64,000 nucleotides of DNA from G965202915 sp965202915 (GTDB lineage: Bacteria; Pseudomonadota; Gammaproteobacteria; Eutrophobiales; Eutrophobiaceae), in contig OZ241847.1 in assembly GCA_965202915.1 (NCBI GenBank), positions 310,001 through 374,000 of the forward strand. The letters are read 5' to 3'. Of the stretch, positions 27,930-38,200 are shown one piece after another (positions within the stretch are counted from its first letter, which is position 1; each line of letters begins with the position of its first letter). A program made the translations under genes and the position numbers. The notes under the pieces were generated by a model. It saw nothing but the letters and a program-made list of their open reading frames with translations. It was not told the origin of the DNA and searched no databases.

Positions 27930-30900
27930 GTGGCGTTCCAGACCGGCCCCGATATGCTGAACCGGCTGGACCTGAACCAGGATGCTGTCATCAATCCGCA
28001 GGACGCCCAGGTCTTGTATTACCTCGCCCTGCCCCAGTCCCCGGGCAATCTGATGACGTTGCTGAGCAACCTGAACGTGGCTAATCCCGGCCAAGATGCG
28101 GCCACCAGGCTGGCGGCATTGAATTTGCTGGGCGGCATTGACGCCGTCGCCGTTCCGATGCTGGACCTGAATCGTGATGACGTCATAGACCTGCAGGACG
28201 TGCGCGTCCTGTACTATGCCCTGCGGTTTGAGGATATCCTGCGGGCCAGCGCCAGCCTGCGGGAAATCCTGCTCAGCGACCTGACTGTGGGAGACGATGA
28301 GGACGGTGTCGTCCCGGATGACGAGTATTTGGCTATGCTGGACCGGGCGGCGGCACTGAGTCTGCCGGTCAACGTGGACGAACCCCCGACCGCGGTGACG
28401 CTGAGCGGCACGGTGACCACCTTGGATGAGAACACCAGCGCCCGCACCCGGGTGGCCGATATAGCGGTGACCGATGATGATGACGGCCCGCGCCTGCTGG
28501 AGCTGGTCGGTGAAGACGCGGGGCTGTTTGAACTGAGCAGTGACCAGACCGAGCTGTTCCTGAGGGCCGGGCAAGTGCTGGATTTTGAGTCCGACAATAA
28601 GCAATTAGACGTCACCATACAGGTTATTGGGAGTAACCCTGCGGTGGCGGCCACCCTGCAAATCACCGTTACCAATGCGAGCGAAGTACCGACCACGGGC
28701 GGCGATGGCGGGTTCCGAGTGTTTGAGGGCACACGCTATACCCTGAGCACGGACGACCTCAGCGCCCGCGACCCGGACGATGACGCCGCCGCCCTCACCT
28801 GGACGGTCACAGAAGCCCCGATGCTCGGCCAACTGGAACTGAGCACGACACCAGGCACAGAGATTTCAAGTTTCACCCAGGCTCAGCTTGAGGCGGGCGA
28901 GGTGGTCTATGTGCCTGATACCGGCAGCGGGGGCAACGATGACGGCTTTGTAGTACGGGTGGCGGACGACCAGGGGAACCAGGCCAACCCCGTCACGGTG
29001 AACGTCACTATCGCGGGCTTCCTCGGCAACATAGACCTCACCGATCTCACCGCAACGGACGGCTTTATCATCCAGGGCGATAGGGGTGGCGTGGAAGATG
29101 AATCTGGGCGCGTAAGGGGGGCGGACAATGCGGGCGTGAGCGTATCCGGTGCCGGCGACGTCAACGGCGACGGCTTTGCCGACCTCATCGTCGGGGCAGA
29201 CGGGGGCGACGACGGTGGCGAAAATGCCGGCGAGGCCTACGTCGTGTTCGGCAAGGCGTCCAACCCACGGGCGATAGATTTGACCAATCTGGCCGCCGGG
29301 GACGGCTTTATCATCCAGGGCGATGCGGGCGGTGACCGGGCGGGCACTAGCGTATCCGGTGCCGGCGACGTCAACGGCGATGGCTTTGCCGACCTCATCG
29401 TCGGGGCGAGCGAGGGCGATGACGGTGGCAACAACGCCGGCGCGGCCTACGTCGTGTTCGGCAAGGCCTCCGGCTTTGGCAGCATGGACAGTACCGGCCG
29501 CCCGGTCGTGGATTTGACTAATCTGGACGTCGGGGACGGCTTGATTATCCAGGGCGATGCACGCGGTGACAATGCGGGCGTGAGCGTATCCGGCGCCGGC
29601 GACGTGAACGGCGATGGCTTTGCCGACCTCATCGTCGGAGCGCGCAATGGTGACGATGGTGACAGGAATGCCGGCGAGGCCTACGTCGTGTTCGGCAAGG
29701 CCTCCGGCTTTGGCAGCCCGATGGACGGCCGCCGGGTGATAGAACTGGACAGCCTGACCCCGGCGGACGGCTTTATCATCCAGGGCGATGCGGAAGGTGA
29801 CCAGGCGGGCGTGAGCGTATCCGGCGCCGGCGACGTGAATGGCGATGGCTATGCCGACCTCATCGTCGGGGCGCGCCAGGGTGACGACGGTGGCAGCAAT
29901 GCCGGCGAGGCCTATCTGGTGTTTGGCAAGGCCTCCGGCTTTGGGAGCGAGATGGGTAGCCGCCGGGTCCTGGATTTGGATGACCTGGCCCCGGAGGACG
30001 GCTTTATCATCCAGGGTGATGCGGAAGGTGACCAGGCGGGCGTGAGCGTATCCGCTGCCGGCGACGTCAACGGCGACGGCTATGCCGACCTCATCGTCGG
30101 GGCAGTAAATGCCGACGTCACCAGGTCCGTTGGTGGTTCCCCTAGAACCTTCAGAAACGCCGGCGAAGCCTACGTCCTGTTCGGCGGCCCGGCCGGCCTC
30201 AGCACCGAGACCCTCGCCGGCGACGACGTCCTGAGCGACGACGATAACGACGGGGTCGTCATCACCGGCCCCGGCAATGACGTCCTCAACATAGACGGCT
30301 TTACCGATACCGATCCGCTCCGCTTCGACGGCGGCAGCGGCACCGACACCCTGCGCCTGGTCAATCCCGATGCCACCACCGACCTCAACCTGGACCTGAG
30401 CACCCTCCCCGACACCCGCCTAATCAGCATAGAGCGCATAGATCTCAGTGGTAGCGGTGACAATAGCCTCACCCTCAACCGTCTGGACCTGCTGAATCTA
30501 TCCGAGGTACGCACCGAAGGCCGTGCCGAGCTACGCGTCGACGGCAACGCCGGCGACCGCGTCGCCACCGCCGATAGCGGCTGGGTGCGGGGGGACGATC
30601 AAACCATAGAAGGCAACACCTACACTGTCTTCAACAACGGCAACGCCCGCCTGCTGGTCAATACCGCCCTGACGCTGGGCGGGACTTTAGCGCCCACCAG
30701 CTCGGCCACCATGCCCACCATGGATGAGGTCCTGCAACAATACGCCACCACCCACACCGTCGATATCCGCGCCTTCATCGAAGACCTGCCGCCGGAGGAC
30801 GAGGCACAACAGCGCAAACGCCTGGAAGACGAACTGGCCATGCTGGGCCCCTTACCCGCCGCAAAAGCAGCCATAGAGCTCGCAGAACCGACACCAGTAG

Positions 30901-30956
30901 CCGATCCCGATGTCGACCTGTTCGACCTGCCCCCGCTGATCCCGGATGAGGGCTAA
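27930..30956 (+). CDS. Giant FG-GAP protein 1, main part (5 FG-GAP repeats)
   Basis: The frame is open from the G tract at 27694; 27930 (GTG) is only the first possible internal start and has no ribosome binding site. Domains in order: two dockerin-like calcium loops (DLNQDAVINPQDAQVLYYL and DLNRDDVIDLQDVRVLYY); a cadherin-like segment (about 28380-28680); a CSPG/cadherin-like domain with FTQAQLEAGEVVYV; five FG-GAP repeats (29020-30180), each with GDVNGDG-[FY]-ADLIVGA and AGEAYVVFGK; one closing module (DDVLNIDGF, GGSGTDTLRL, SIERIDLSG); and a charged tail ending DLFDLPPLIPDEG. Probably a calcium-binding surface or secreted adhesin-like protein; the ligand and export route are unknown. Confidence 0.85.
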   Translation: MAFQTGPDMLNRLDLNQDAVINPQDAQVLYYLALPQSPGNLMTLLSNLNVANPGQDAATRLAALNLLGGIDAVAVPMLDLNRDDVIDLQDVRVLYYALRFEDILRASASLREILLSDLTVGDDEDGVVPDDEYLAMLDRAAALSLPVNVDEPPTAVTLSGTVTTLDENTSARTRVADIAVTDDDDGPRLLELVGEDAGLFELSSDQTELFLRAGQVLDFESDNKQLDVTIQVIGSNPAVAATLQITVTNASEVPTTGGDGGFRVFEGTRYTLSTDDLSARDPDDDAAALTWTVTEAPMLGQLELSTTPGTEISSFTQAQLEAGEVVYVPDTGSGGNDDGFVVRVADDQGNQANPVTVNVTIAGFLGNIDLTDLTATDGFIIQGDRGGVEDESGRVRGADNAGVSVSGAGDVNGDGFADLIVGADGGDDGGENAGEAYVVFGKASNPRAIDLTNLAAGDGFIIQGDAGGDRAGTSVSGAGDVNGDGFADLIVGASEGDDGGNNAGAAYVVFGKASGFGSMDSTGRPVVDLTNLDVGDGLIIQGDARGDNAGVSVSGAGDVNGDGFADLIVGARNGDDGDRNAGEAYVVFGKASGFGSPMDGRRVIELDSLTPADGFIIQGDAEGDQAGVSVSGAGDVNGDGYADLIVGARQGDDGGSNAGEAYLVFGKASGFGSEMGSRRVLDLDDLAPEDGFIIQGDAEGDQAGVSVSAAGDVNGDGYADLIVGAVNADVTRSVGGSPRTFRNAGEAYVLFGGPAGLSTETLAGDDVLSDDDNDGVVITGPGNDVLNIDGFTDTDPLRFDGGSGTDTLRLVNPDATTDLNLDLSTLPDTRLISIERIDLSGSGDNSLTLNRLDLLNLSEVRTEGRAELRVDGNAGDRVATADSGWVRGDDQTIEGNTYTVFNNGNARLLVNTALTLGGTLAPTSSATMPTMDEVLQQYATTHTVDIRAFIEDLPPEDEAQQRKRLEDELAMLGPLPAAKAAIELAEPTPVADPDVDLFDLPPLIPDEG

Positions 30957-30957
30957 C

Positions 30958-31190
30958 GGAGTCGGGGTCTCCCGACCCCGATAAAACCCACACCAACAAA
31001 TACCCCCCTGATAAGGGGGGCAGGAGGGGTTCCCCCAATCACCCCGGATTCCCGAACTGCACCAGGCCTTCCTCAACCAACACCAATAATAACGGTGGCA
31101 AGATTCGCCGTCTCCGTTCAGCCAAACCCAAACAACTTGAATCCCCAAAATTCAGCCCATATGATTCAACCCATAAAACCAGGCTATAAA
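30958..31190. repeat. Truncated island element plus relic promoter
   Basis: Fills most of the 342-base gap 30957-31298. It starts two bases after the gene 1 stop with the left end in its second sequence version, GGAG-TCGGGGTC-TCCC-GACCCCGA-T (30958-30982), then a C6/G6 palindrome and interior segments, but has no right end. From about 31117 it becomes the 5' region of genes 2 and 3 (CTTGAATCCCCAAAATTCAG), with three 14-bp units (31149-31190). The -10 that should follow is lost (ATTCTG) and no giant gene follows. The remaining 31191-31298 is AT-rich with nothing recognised. Confidence 0.7.
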
Positions 31191-31298
31191 ATTCTGTTGC
31201 TGCGGCTTGATCTTCGACATAAATACCGACAGTTTTTTATTGCTCCAATCATAAATATATTCCTTTGCTGTGTTTTCCTGTTCATTTAAAATGGATTT

Positions 31299-31592
31299 TT
31301 AAGGCTCTGTTAACTTCTTCCTTACGTCCTGCCGTCCGATAATCGCCATGATTTCGACGGTTTCCCTATCTACGCGGTAATACACGCTGTCAGAACCACA
31401 TGGGCTGCGCCTGTACCCTTCGAAGTGCTCAGAAACCGGATATAAAAGCGGCTGCTCTGCAAGCCGTTCGAAATGCTCAAAAAAAGCATCGTGATAACGG
31501 TCTGCGGCCTTTACGCCCCAATGCTCAAGGCCATAAAACCAAATTCGTCTCAGGTCAGCTTTCGCTGTTGGCGAAACTCTATAATTTGCCAT
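31299..31592 (-). CDS. parE: ParE/RelE-superfamily toxin
   Basis: A 97-residue product from ATG 31592 (MANYRVSPTAKADLRRIWFYG) with the ParE fold pattern: an N-terminal strand with basic residues, helices with HWGVKAADRYHDAF, and the C-terminal strand run YRRSPCGSDSVYYRVDRETVEIMAIIGRQD in shortened form. An upstream in-frame extension to 31655 lies within parD and is not used. It overlaps parD by 14 bases, the usual antitoxin-first arrangement. ParE toxins inhibit gyrase; RelE toxins cut mRNA; sequence alone favours the ParE branch. Confidence 0.88.
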   Translation of the reverse strand: MANYRVSPTAKADLRRIWFYGLEHWGVKAADRYHDAFFEHFERLAEQPLLYPVSEHFEGYRRSPCGSDSVYYRVDRETVEIMAIIGRQDVRKKLTEP

Positions 31593-31848
31593 CGCGACGG
31601 GCTTCCTCTTTGAAGCCGTCGAGCATTTCTTGCGGCGTTTCCTCAACCCATCCATGCTCCTCTACGGATTTTTCGGAAGCGATAAGCTTAGCGCGGATTT
31701 GCTCGATTTCAGCCGTCCGCATTTCTTTTTCGCGCAAGGCTTCGCGGATCAATTCGCTATCGGTCGCGTAGCGGCCTGTTGCCATTTGTGCCTGAATCCA
31801 ACTTTCCTGTTGATCGGTCACTGTGATGCTCTTTTTTACCATCGGCAT
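31579..31848 (-). CDS. parD: ParD-type ribbon-helix-helix antitoxin
   Basis: An 89-residue product. The N-terminal half is an RHH DNA-binding domain (KSITVTDQQESWIQAQMATGRYATDSELIREALR), and the C-terminal half is a flexible toxin-binding segment. GGAGG lies seven bases before ATG 31848; a second ATG two codons on is also possible. A TATAAT on the minus strand (31886-31881) may be the -10 of an autorepressed promoter, but no -35 fits. The pair is placed between giant genes 1 and 2, opposite to them, which suggests separate acquisition. Confidence 0.88.
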   Translation of the reverse strand: MPMVKKSITVTDQQESWIQAQMATGRYATDSELIREALREKEMRTAEIEQIRAKLIASEKSVEEHGWVEETPQEMLDGFKEEARRDGKL

Positions 31849-31919
31849 AAGAAGTCCTCCAAAAAGTGGGAAATCATACTATTATATCCTACTCTATTTT
31901 TGCCGTTTTGATAAGCAAC

Positions 31920-32073
31920 GGATCCCGTAACTCCCGTCGCGGCTAAAACACACACTCAGCACGCCGGATTCCCTGAGCAACCCGGATTCCCCAACCACAC
32001 TGTGAGCCGTGCTGAGTTGCGGGTTGACGATAATGTTGATTTTAATATACCCGCGACGGGAGTTACGGGCTCC
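31920..32073. repeat. Island repeat element, copy 2, complete
   Basis: Left end 31920-31944 (diverged: GGATCCCGTAACTCCCGTC then GCGGCT) and right end 32049-32073. The 154-base copy fills, with the promoter below, the 358-base gap between parD and giant gene 2. The interior shares CGGATTCCC, TGAGCCGTGCTGAG and GGGTTGACGATAATGTTG with the other copies. Confidence 0.85.
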
Positions 32074-32112
32074 GTTTCCGTTCAAGCAAACGCGAGCAAT
32101 TTGAATCCCCAA

Positions 32113-32172
32113 AATTCAGGCTGTATAATCCAAGCTATAAAATGCAGGCTATACTACAATACGGAACCTTCC
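32113..32172 (+). promoter_or_regulatory. Promoter with three 14-bp iterons for giant gene 2
   Basis: Three back-to-back 14-bp units (32113-32154; AATTCAGGCTGTAT, AATCCAAGCTATAA, AATGCAGGCTATAC) end directly on the -10 TACAAT (32155-32160). It is followed by the dyad GGAACCTTCC (32163-32172), the counterpart of the gene 1 and 4 palindrome. GAGG shortly before the ATG serves as ribosome binding site. Confidence 0.55.
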
Positions 32173-32206
32173 ATACATCTGTAATGACCTTAACGAGGCA
32201 CATAAT

Positions 32207-35200
32207 ATGACCGACAAAGTAAAACCCAAGGGCCTGCGCCCGCTGTCCCTCACCCATCCGATTACGACCCCGCTCGCGGCATTATTGCCAGTCACAGGCG
32301 CAGGCAACCGCATCTACCGCGCCGAGGAGGCGACCGCGCCCGCCGAGGCCCAAAACTTACTGCTGCTGAATCCGGCGGCCACCGAGTCGACGTCCCCGAA
32401 CGTGGTCTTAGCTCTCCAACCTGTACCGATCATTCTGCCGCTGGGCCTGAGCACGGGTCTGAGCACGGCCCTGAGCAAGGCCCTGAGCACGGATAGCACG
32501 GCTGATGAGCCGCAAAGCGCCGGCCTGCCTGCTTCAGGCATGCTCCCGCCTACGGGCCTTCTCCATGCTCTAACAACCAACCCCCCTGATAAGGAGGGGC
32601 AGGGGCGAGGGGAGACTTTCTCCGAACTGCACCGCGCCTTTACTGAACTGCACCGCGGCCTGGCCGAGCAACACCAACCCCCCCAGCCCCCCTTATCAGA
32701 GGGGAGTTTCTCCCAGCAGCGCCCGTATGAAGTGGCGTTCCAGACCGGGTCGATGTTGTCGGTGCCGTTGAACCTGAACCAGGATGACGTCGTCAACCCG
32801 CAGGACGCCCAGGCTTTGTATTACCTCGCCCTGCCGCAGTCCCCGGCCAACCTGACGACGCTGCTGAGCAACCTCAACGTGGCCAATCCCGACCAGGACG
32901 TGGCCACCCGGCTGGCGGCGTTGAATTTGCTGGGCGGCATTGACACCGTCGCCGTCCCGATGCTGGACCTGAATCGTGATGGCGTCATAGACCTGCTGGA
33001 CGTGCGGGTCCTGTACTATGCCCTGCGGTTTGAGGACATCCTGCGTGCCAGCCCCAGCCTGCGGGAAACCCTGCTCGGCGACCTCACCACCGAAGACAAT
33101 GCCCTGCCCGCCGACGGCCGGGATACAGTGTATATCGACCTGCTGGAGCGAGTCGCCGACCTGTTCCCGGTGGTCACCACCGGCGACCGCGCCATTGAGG
33201 TCGGTACCGGCGCCAGCTATACCCTCACCACCGCCGACCTCAGCGCCCGCGACCCGAACGATGCCGACCTCGCCCTCAGATGGACGGTTACCACCGCCCC
33301 GGCAAACGGACGCCTGGCACTGAGCACGACCCCGGGCACCGCCATTGACGCCGGCATGGGCTTCACCCAGGCCCAGCTTGAGGCGGGCGAGGTGGTGTAC
33401 GTCCATGATGACAGTAATAGCGCATCAGACGGCTTCACGCTACAGGTGGCGGACGACGGCGGACTCCCTCTCCAGGCCGCCGAGCCGGTTATTGTGAGTA
33501 TCGATGTTACACGCAAACTCGATAGTATCGACCTGTCCGAGCTCACCATGGCGGACGGCTTTATCATCCAGGGCGACGCGGTCGGTGACCGGGCGGGCGT
33601 GAGCGTATCCGGTGCCGGCGACGTCAACGGCGATGGTTTTGCCGACCTCATCGTCGGGGCAGCCCTTGGCGACGACGGTGGCGACAATGCCGGCGAGGCC
33701 TACGTCATATTCGGCCAGGCCGCCGACTCGGGTAGCCCGGACGGTAACCCCCCACGGATCGTGGATTTAACTAATCTGGGCGCCGGGGACGGCTTTATCA
33801 TCCAGGGCGACGCGGTCGGTGACCGGGCGGGCGAGAACGTATCCGGTGCCGGCGACGTCAACGGTGACGGCTTTGCCGACCTCATCGTCGGAGCGTTCTT
33901 TGGCGACGACGGTGGCGACAATGCCGGCGAGGCCTACGTCGTGTTCGGCAAACAGGATGACTTTGGCAGTGCGGACAGTACCGGCCGCCGGGTCGTGGAC
34001 CTGGAACGCCTGGCCCCGGAGGACGGCTTTATTATCGAGGGCGATGCGCCCGATGACCGAGCGGGCGTGAGCGTATCCGGTGCCGGCGACGTCAACGGCG
34101 ACGGCTTTGCCGACCTCATCGTCGGTGCATACCGGGGCGACGTCACCACGTCCGATGGCAACACCAGGAACAATGTCGGTGAGGCCTACGTCGTGTTCGG
34201 CAAACAGGACGACTTTGGCGACGAAGTCAGCAACCCTCTTGAAGACGGCGTCAACATGGTTATCCGACGGGTGATTGATTTGGATGAGCTGGCCACCGGC
34301 GACGGCTTTATCATCCGGGGCGACGCGGCCGGTGACCGGGCGGGCGTGAGCGTATCCGGTGCCGGCGACGTCAACGGTGACGGTTTTGCCGACCTCATCG
34401 TCGGGGCAGCCCTTGGCGACGACGGTGGCGACAATGCCGGCGAGGCCTACATCGTGTTCGGCAAGGCCTCCGACACCGACCTCCGGGTCGTGGATTTGGA
34501 TGGGCTGGCCCCGGCGGACGGCTTTGTCATCCAGGGCCATGCGGCCAATGACCGGGCGGGCGCGAGCGTATCCGGTGCCGGCGACGTCAACGGTGACGGT
34601 TTTGCCGACCTCATCGTCGGGGCATACTATAGCGACGATGGTGGCCCCAATGCCGGTGAGGCCTACGTCGTGTTCGGCAAACAGGACGGCTTTGGTAACA
34701 TGAGGGGCAACCGCCGGGTCGTGGATTTGACCAATCTGGCCGCCGGCGACGGCTTTATCATCCAGGGTTATGAGGACGATGACAATGCGGGCAGAAGCGT
34801 ATCCGGTGCCGGCGACGTGAACGGCGACGGTTTTGCCGACCTCATCGTCGGGGCATACTATGGCGACGACGTTGGCACCAGTGCCGGCGAGGCCTATCTG
34901 GTGTTCGGCAAGGCCTCCGATTTTGGTGACACGGATGGCCGCAACCGCCAGATCGTGGTTTTGGATGGACTGACCCCGGAGGACGTCTTTATCATCCAGG
35001 GCGATGCGGCCGGTGACCGGGCGGGCATTAGCGTATCCGGTGCCGGCGACGTGAACGGTGACGGCTTTGCCGACCTCATCGTCGGAGCAAATCGTGCCGA
35101 CGTCACCAAGTCCGAGGGTGACACCAGGGACGACGCCGGCGAGGCCTACGTCTTGTTCGGAGGCCCGGCCGGCCTCAGCACCGAGGCCGCCGCGGTGCTG

Positions 35201-38200
35201 GGCACGGACGGCAACGACGTCCTGAACGCCGACGGTGCGGCCACGGTGGTGCTCGCCGGCGCCGGCGATGACGTGCTGAATATAGACGGCTTCGGGGCCA
35301 CCGACCTGCTCAGGTTCGACGGCGGCAGTGGCACCGACACCCTGCGCCTGGCCAACACCGACATCGGCCTAAGCCTGGACCTGCGCACCCTCGCCGATAC
35401 CCGCCTGAGCAGCATAGAGCATATCGATATCAGTGGTGGTGGCCCAGGCATGAATAATAACAGCCTGAGACTCACCCGTCTGGACCTGCTGAATCTGTCC
35501 GAGGTACGGACACGCGGCGCCGATGGTTCCGAGGCGAGCCGCGCCGAGTTGCGGGTCGATGGCAACACCGGCGACCGCGTCACCATCGATGGCGCCTGGA
35601 TAGAGGCAAGCAACACCCAGGATATAGGCACCACAACCTATAACGTCTTCGACAACGGCAATGCCCGCCTGCTGGTCAATACCGCCGTGACGGTGGAGGT
35701 GGTCATGAGCGAGGCGCCGACCACGGCCGGCGATGGTGCCTTGCGGGCGTTTGAGGGCGGGAGCTATACCCTGACCCCGGACGACCTCAGCGCCAGCGAC
35801 CCGGACAATGACGCCGACACCCTCACCTGGACGGTCACAACCGCCCCGGCAAATGGCCGCCTGGCACTGAGCGGCGACCTGGCCACGCCCATTGACGCCG
35901 ACATGGGCTTCACCCAGCGGCAGCTTGAGGCGGGCGAGGTGGTCTATGTCCATATCGGCACTGATGATAGCGATGACAGCTTTGTAGTACGGGTGATGGA
36001 CGACCAGGGGAACCAGGCCGACCCGGTGACGGTGAACGTCGCTATCGCGGACTTGCTCGGCAACATAGACCTGAGCGAGCTCACCGTGGCGGATGGCTTT
36101 ATCATCCAGGGCGATGGGGTCGGTGACCGTGCGGGCATAAGCGTATCCGGCGCCGGCGACGTCAACGGTGACGGCTTTGCCGACCTCATCGTCGGGGCGC
36201 GCAATGGTGACGACGGTGGCACCGATGCCGGCGAGGCCTACGTCGTGTTCGGCAAGGCGTCCACCCCACGGGTCGTGGATTTGACCAATCTGGCCGCCGG
36301 CGACGGCTTTATCATCCAGGGCGATATGCCCGGTGACAATGCGGGCGTGAGCGTATCCGGTGCCGGCGACATCAACGGCGACGGCTATGCCGACCTCATC
36401 GTCGGGGCGCGCAATGGTGACGACGGTGGCACCGATGCCGGCGAGGCCTACGTCGTGTTCGGCAAGGCGTCCGGCCCATCTGATCCATTCGGCAGCCTGG
36501 ACAGTACCGACCGCCGGGTCGTGGACCTGGAACGCCTGGCCTCGGAGGACGGCTTTATCATCCAGGGGGAGGCGGGCGGTGACGAGGCGGGCATAAGCGT
36601 ATCCGGTGCCGGCGACGTCAACGGTGACGGCTTTGCCGACCTGATTGTCGGGGCGAATCTGGCCGACGTCACCAACTCCGGCCCCACCAGAAGCGGTGCC
36701 GGCGAGGCCTACGTCGTGTTCGGCAAGGCCTCCGGCTTTGGCAACGACGTCCGCATCCCCCTCTCGGACGGCACCACCATGGTTGACCGTCGGGTGATTG
36801 ATTTGACCAGCCTGGCCGCCGGGGACGGTTTTATCATCCAGGGCGACGCGCCCTTTGACAATGCGGGCTATAGCGTATCCTCTGCCGGCGACGTCAACGG
36901 CGACGGCTATGCCGACCTCATCGTCGGGGCATACAGGGGCGACGATGGTGGCATCGATGCCGGCGAGGCCTACGTCGTGTTCGGCAAGGCCTTCGGCTTT
37001 GGTAACCTGATGGGCCGCCGCCGGGTTATAGACTTGGAAAGCCTGGCCGCCGGGGACGGTTTTATCATCCAGGGCGATGCGGTCGATGACCGTGCGGGCG
37101 TGAGTGTATCCTCTGCCGGCGACGTCAACGGCGACGGCTATGCCGACTTCATCGTCGGGGCATCCAGGGCCGGCGAAGCCTACGTGGTGTTCGGCAAGGT
37201 CTCCGGCCGATCTGATCCATTTGGCAGCCCGATAGGCGGCCGCCGGGTTATAGACTTGGAAAGCCTGGGCGCCGGGGACGGTTTTATCATCCAGGACGAT
37301 GCGGTCGATGACCGTGCGGGCTATAGCGTATCCTCTGCCGGCGACGTCAACGGCGACGGCTATGCCGACCTCATCGTCGGGGCATACAGGGGCGACGATG
37401 GTGGCACCGATGCCGGCGAAGCCTACGTGGTGTTCGGCAAGGCCTCCGGCCCATCTGATCCATTTGGCAGCCCGATGGGCGGCCGCCGGGTTATAGACTT
37501 GGAAAGCCTGGGCGCCGGGGACGGTTTTATCATCCAGGGCGATGCGCCCTTTGACAATGCGGGCTATAGCATATCCTCTGCCGGCGACGTCAACGGCGAC
37601 GGCTTTGCCGACCTGCTCGTCGGGGCAACCGGTGCCGACGTCATCAAGTCCGTTGGTGGTGTCCGTAGAACCGTCTTCGACGCCGGCGAGACCTACGTCC
37701 TGTTCGGCGGCCCGGCCGGCCTCGGCACCGAGGCCGACGCCCTCGGCGATAACGTCCTGAACGCCGACGGCATGGCCACGGTGGTGCGCGCCGGCGCCGG
37801 CGATGACGTGCTGAACATAGACGGCTTCACCACCGCCGACCTGATCAGCTTCGACGGCGGCACCGGCACCGACACCCTGCGCCTGAACGGTGCCGGTCTG
37901 AGCCTGGACCTGAGCATCCTCCCCGATACCCGCCTAATCAGCATAGAGCGCATCGACCTCAACGGTGGCGGCCCAAGTGGTAGCATGAACAACACACTCA
38001 CCCTCACCCGTCTGGACCTGCTGAGCCTGTCCGAGGTACGTACCAAGGGCACTGTGAGCACCCAAGAAGGCACCGAAGGCCGTGCCGAGCTACGTGTCGA
38101 CGGCAATGCCGGCGACCGCGTCGCCACTGCCGATAACGGCTGGGTGCCCCGGGGCCGGGAAGAGATAGCCGACGTCCTCTATAACGTGTTCGAAAACGGC

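Noticed and set aside
27690..27930. Giant genes 1 and 4 as ordinary decayed pseudogenes
   Set aside because: Each has a single frameshift exactly at a G tract, both at the same codon, and more than 3 kb of open frame downstream; phase variation or a read error fits better than decay.
29020..30180. Regularly spaced near-identical DNA repeats suggesting a CRISPR array
   Set aside because: The repeats are in frame, encode FG-GAP motifs, and the intervals are coding and related to each other, not unique spacers.
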